Shown here in pieces: positions 5,556 to 6,782 of a DNA stretch of 6,782 nt. The DNA comes from Chloroflexota bacterium (GTDB lineage: Bacteria > Chloroflexota > Dehalococcoidia > Dehalococcoidales > UBA3254): positions 1 to 6,782 of the forward strand of contig JAGDMY010000081.1 of assembly GCA_017860765.1 (NCBI GenBank). Direction: 5' to 3'. The translations under genes were made by a program, and so were the position numbers. Each line of letters begins with the position of its first letter. Position 1 is the first letter of the stretch. A model generated the notes under the pieces. That model did not search any database and had not been told where the DNA came from. It saw nothing but the letters and a program-made list of their open reading frames with translations.

Positions 5556-6743
5556 CTAAACCTTGTATACTACTGCCGAAGAGTTCCCCAGTTTGCCTGA
5601 GTTCACCGAGAAACCGACCTTGGCATCCTTCACCTGCCGGGGACCCGAACTACCTCTTAACTGGGCCACCACTTCATAGGTCTGGGAAAGGGCCTGAGCC
5701 GGAATGCACTCGCCGAGGCAAGTGGCACCGCCATCGGTGCACACCGGAATCCGGCCTCCTAATGAGGTAGCCCCTTCCCTGAGCAGCTTTTCTCCTTCGC
5801 CTTCTTTACAAAGACCGATGTCTTCGTACCACTGGATCTCCATGGCCCCGGTAAGGTCGTAGACAATAGCCAGGTCTAAATCTTCAGGGCCCAGGCCGGC
5901 TTCTTCATACGCCAGTTGCGCGGACTTGATTCCCGGGTCATTCTCTTTGGGAGGGGCGATTTCCGAAAAATCGCTGCCGAAGGTCCCGAAGCCTGGGGAA
6001 GGGTATTTGGGGGAGGCAGCCCCTATGCCGGCAATTATCACCGGCCGGGTGGTATATTGCCTGGCTTTCTCCAGGCTGCAGACGACCACTGCCGCCGCGC
6101 CATCACTGGTAGCGCACATTTCGTAGAGGTGCATGGGGTAGGCCACCATGGGGGAGGCCAGCACTTCTTCGACGGTGTATACTTTTTTGAACCTGGCATT
6201 GGGGTTCAGCGAGCCGAATACACTGGCCTTGGCTTTTTGCAAGGCCAGATCAGCTTCTGTTAAGCCATAGTCATGCATACGGCGCACAGCCTGCATGGCG
6301 AAACCGGTATAATTGGCAACTCCGACAATCCTGAAACGTTGACTATCCAGGTCAGTAGCATCAAACTCCTCGTAGCGGGTGGTGCCGAAAGCGCCCTTGG
6401 GAGAGACGCTGCCGCCAACTACCAGTGCCATATCCATCACGCCTGAGGCCACGTTCATGCGGGCGTTTCTCAGAGCGTAACCTCCGGTAGCGCAGGCATT
6501 GTAGTTATTGTTGACAGGTATGCCTACCATTCCCAGGTTTTTAGCCAGGGCACAACCCGCCAGCATGCCCTGGATGCCGCCCCAGGGGTCCTGCCCGCAA
6601 AACAACCCCTGGATGTCTCTCCAATCTATGCCAGCATCTTTGATGGCCATCTGGGCCACTTCTAGATTTAGCTGATGGACACTCGCGCCCGGGTATTTCC
6701 CCCAGGGTTTAATTCCTATCCCGATAATTGCGACTTCTCTCAT
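5556..6743 (-). CDS. Thiolase-like protein, SCP-x / lipid-transfer thiolase subfamily
   Basis: A 395-residue thiolase-fold protein of about the usual length (390-400). It opens with the thiolase strand MREVAIIGIGIKPWG. The nucleophile region NNNYNACATGGYAL (78-91) supplies Cys84. ATSDGAAAVVV (211-221) and QLRGSSGPRQV (361-371) are typical of SCP-x-like members. The usual HD motif reads Tyr295-Asp296 (VYDLTGAMEIQWYEDIGLC). The usual catalytic GHP motif after GG reads LGECIP, so Glu345-Cys346 stand in for His-Pro. The C-terminal SVNSGKLGNSSAVV keeps the Asn of the HNxGxGG strand. In relatives such as the steroid retro-aldolase Ltp2, which works with a DUF35 protein, loss of thiolase residues goes with a C-C cleavage other than standard thiolysis. 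It is the first gene of the visible operon, with AAAGGG at 6758-6753, 9 nt before the ATG, a weaker site than those downstream. Thiolase, aldolase or synthase activity cannot be separated here. Confidence 0.92.
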   Translation of the reverse strand: MREVAIIGIGIKPWGKYPGASVHQLNLEVAQMAIKDAGIDWRDIQGLFCGQDPWGGIQGMLAGCALAKNLGMVGIPVNNNYNACATGGYALRNARMNVASGVMDMALVVGGSVSPKGAFGTTRYEEFDATDLDSQRFRIVGVANYTGFAMQAVRRMHDYGLTEADLALQKAKASVFGSLNPNARFKKVYTVEEVLASPMVAYPMHLYEMCATSDGAAAVVVCSLEKARQYTTRPVIIAGIGAASPKYPSPGFGTFGSDFSEIAPPKENDPGIKSAQLAYEEAGLGPEDLDLAIVYDLTGAMEIQWYEDIGLCKEGEGEKLLREGATSLGGRIPVCTDGGATCLGECIPAQALSQTYEVVAQLRGSSGPRQVKDAKVGFSVNSGKLGNSSAVVYKV

Positions 6744-6782
6744 CTTTCTTATCCCTTTATTAATTCATAACTTTTAACCGGG
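6744..6782 (-). other. Upstream leader of the thiolase gene (partial)
   Basis: The last 39 bases hold the AT-rich leader and ribosome binding site of the thiolase gene. On the minus strand they read through AATTAATAAAGGG before the ATG. No gene end is recognised here, and too little is visible to tell a promoter from an ordinary intergenic gap within a longer operon. Confidence 0.4.

Overview
This is a compact run of six genes, all on the minus strand, and it looks like a catabolic acyl-CoA operon from an anaerobic or syntrophic-type bacterium. The clues to lifestyle are indirect. The genes have strong AGGAGG ribosome binding sites, moderate GC, short gaps (21-96 bp) and one TTG start. The families (SCP-x-like thiolase, paired acyl-CoA dehydrogenases, an M24 hydrolase fold, soluble FAD_binding_2 flavoproteins) are common in Desulfobacterota, Peptococcaceae-type Firmicutes and Chloroflexi from anoxic sites. 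No oxygenase or P450 gene is seen. The lineage cannot be fixed from this window.

In transcription order, from the right edge to the left: a thiolase-like protein (6743-5556); acyl-CoA dehydrogenase subunit A with a TTG start (5485-4334); acyl-CoA dehydrogenase-like subunit B (4312-3167); an M24 creatinase/aminopeptidase-fold protein (3070-1853); a FAD-dependent oxidoreductase (1801-416); and the first 116 codons of a second, closely related FAD-dependent oxidoreductase that runs off the left edge (350-1). The gaps hold ribosome binding sites and little else. The 70 bp gap before subunit A also has a perfect 10 bp palindrome and repeated GTATAC and CTAGAC words, a weak operator candidate. I see no RNA gene, insertion sequence, CRISPR array or convincing terminator, and no gene-free stretch above 100 bp.

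A plausible joint role is breakdown of a bulky or cyclic acyl-CoA. The flavoproteins would add or remove ring or chain double bonds, the two dehydrogenase subunits would together oxidise the CoA ester, and the thiolase-like protein would cleave a carbon-carbon bond. The layout recalls steroid side-chain clusters (adjacent heteromeric dehydrogenases plus an Ltp2-type thiolase), but the substrate is unknown.

The most interesting feature is that several of these enzymes depart from their families at catalytic positions. Neither dehydrogenase has the classical catalytic glutamate, and each keeps only part of the FAD site. The M24 protein has Cys where the second metal-binding Asp should be. The thiolase keeps its nucleophilic Cys but has Glu-Cys in place of the catalytic His-Pro. 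The flavoprotein lacks the dicarboxylate-binding residues of fumarate reductases and has a CxxC in that area. Together these suggest an operon of repurposed enzymes with chemistry not predictable from family names.
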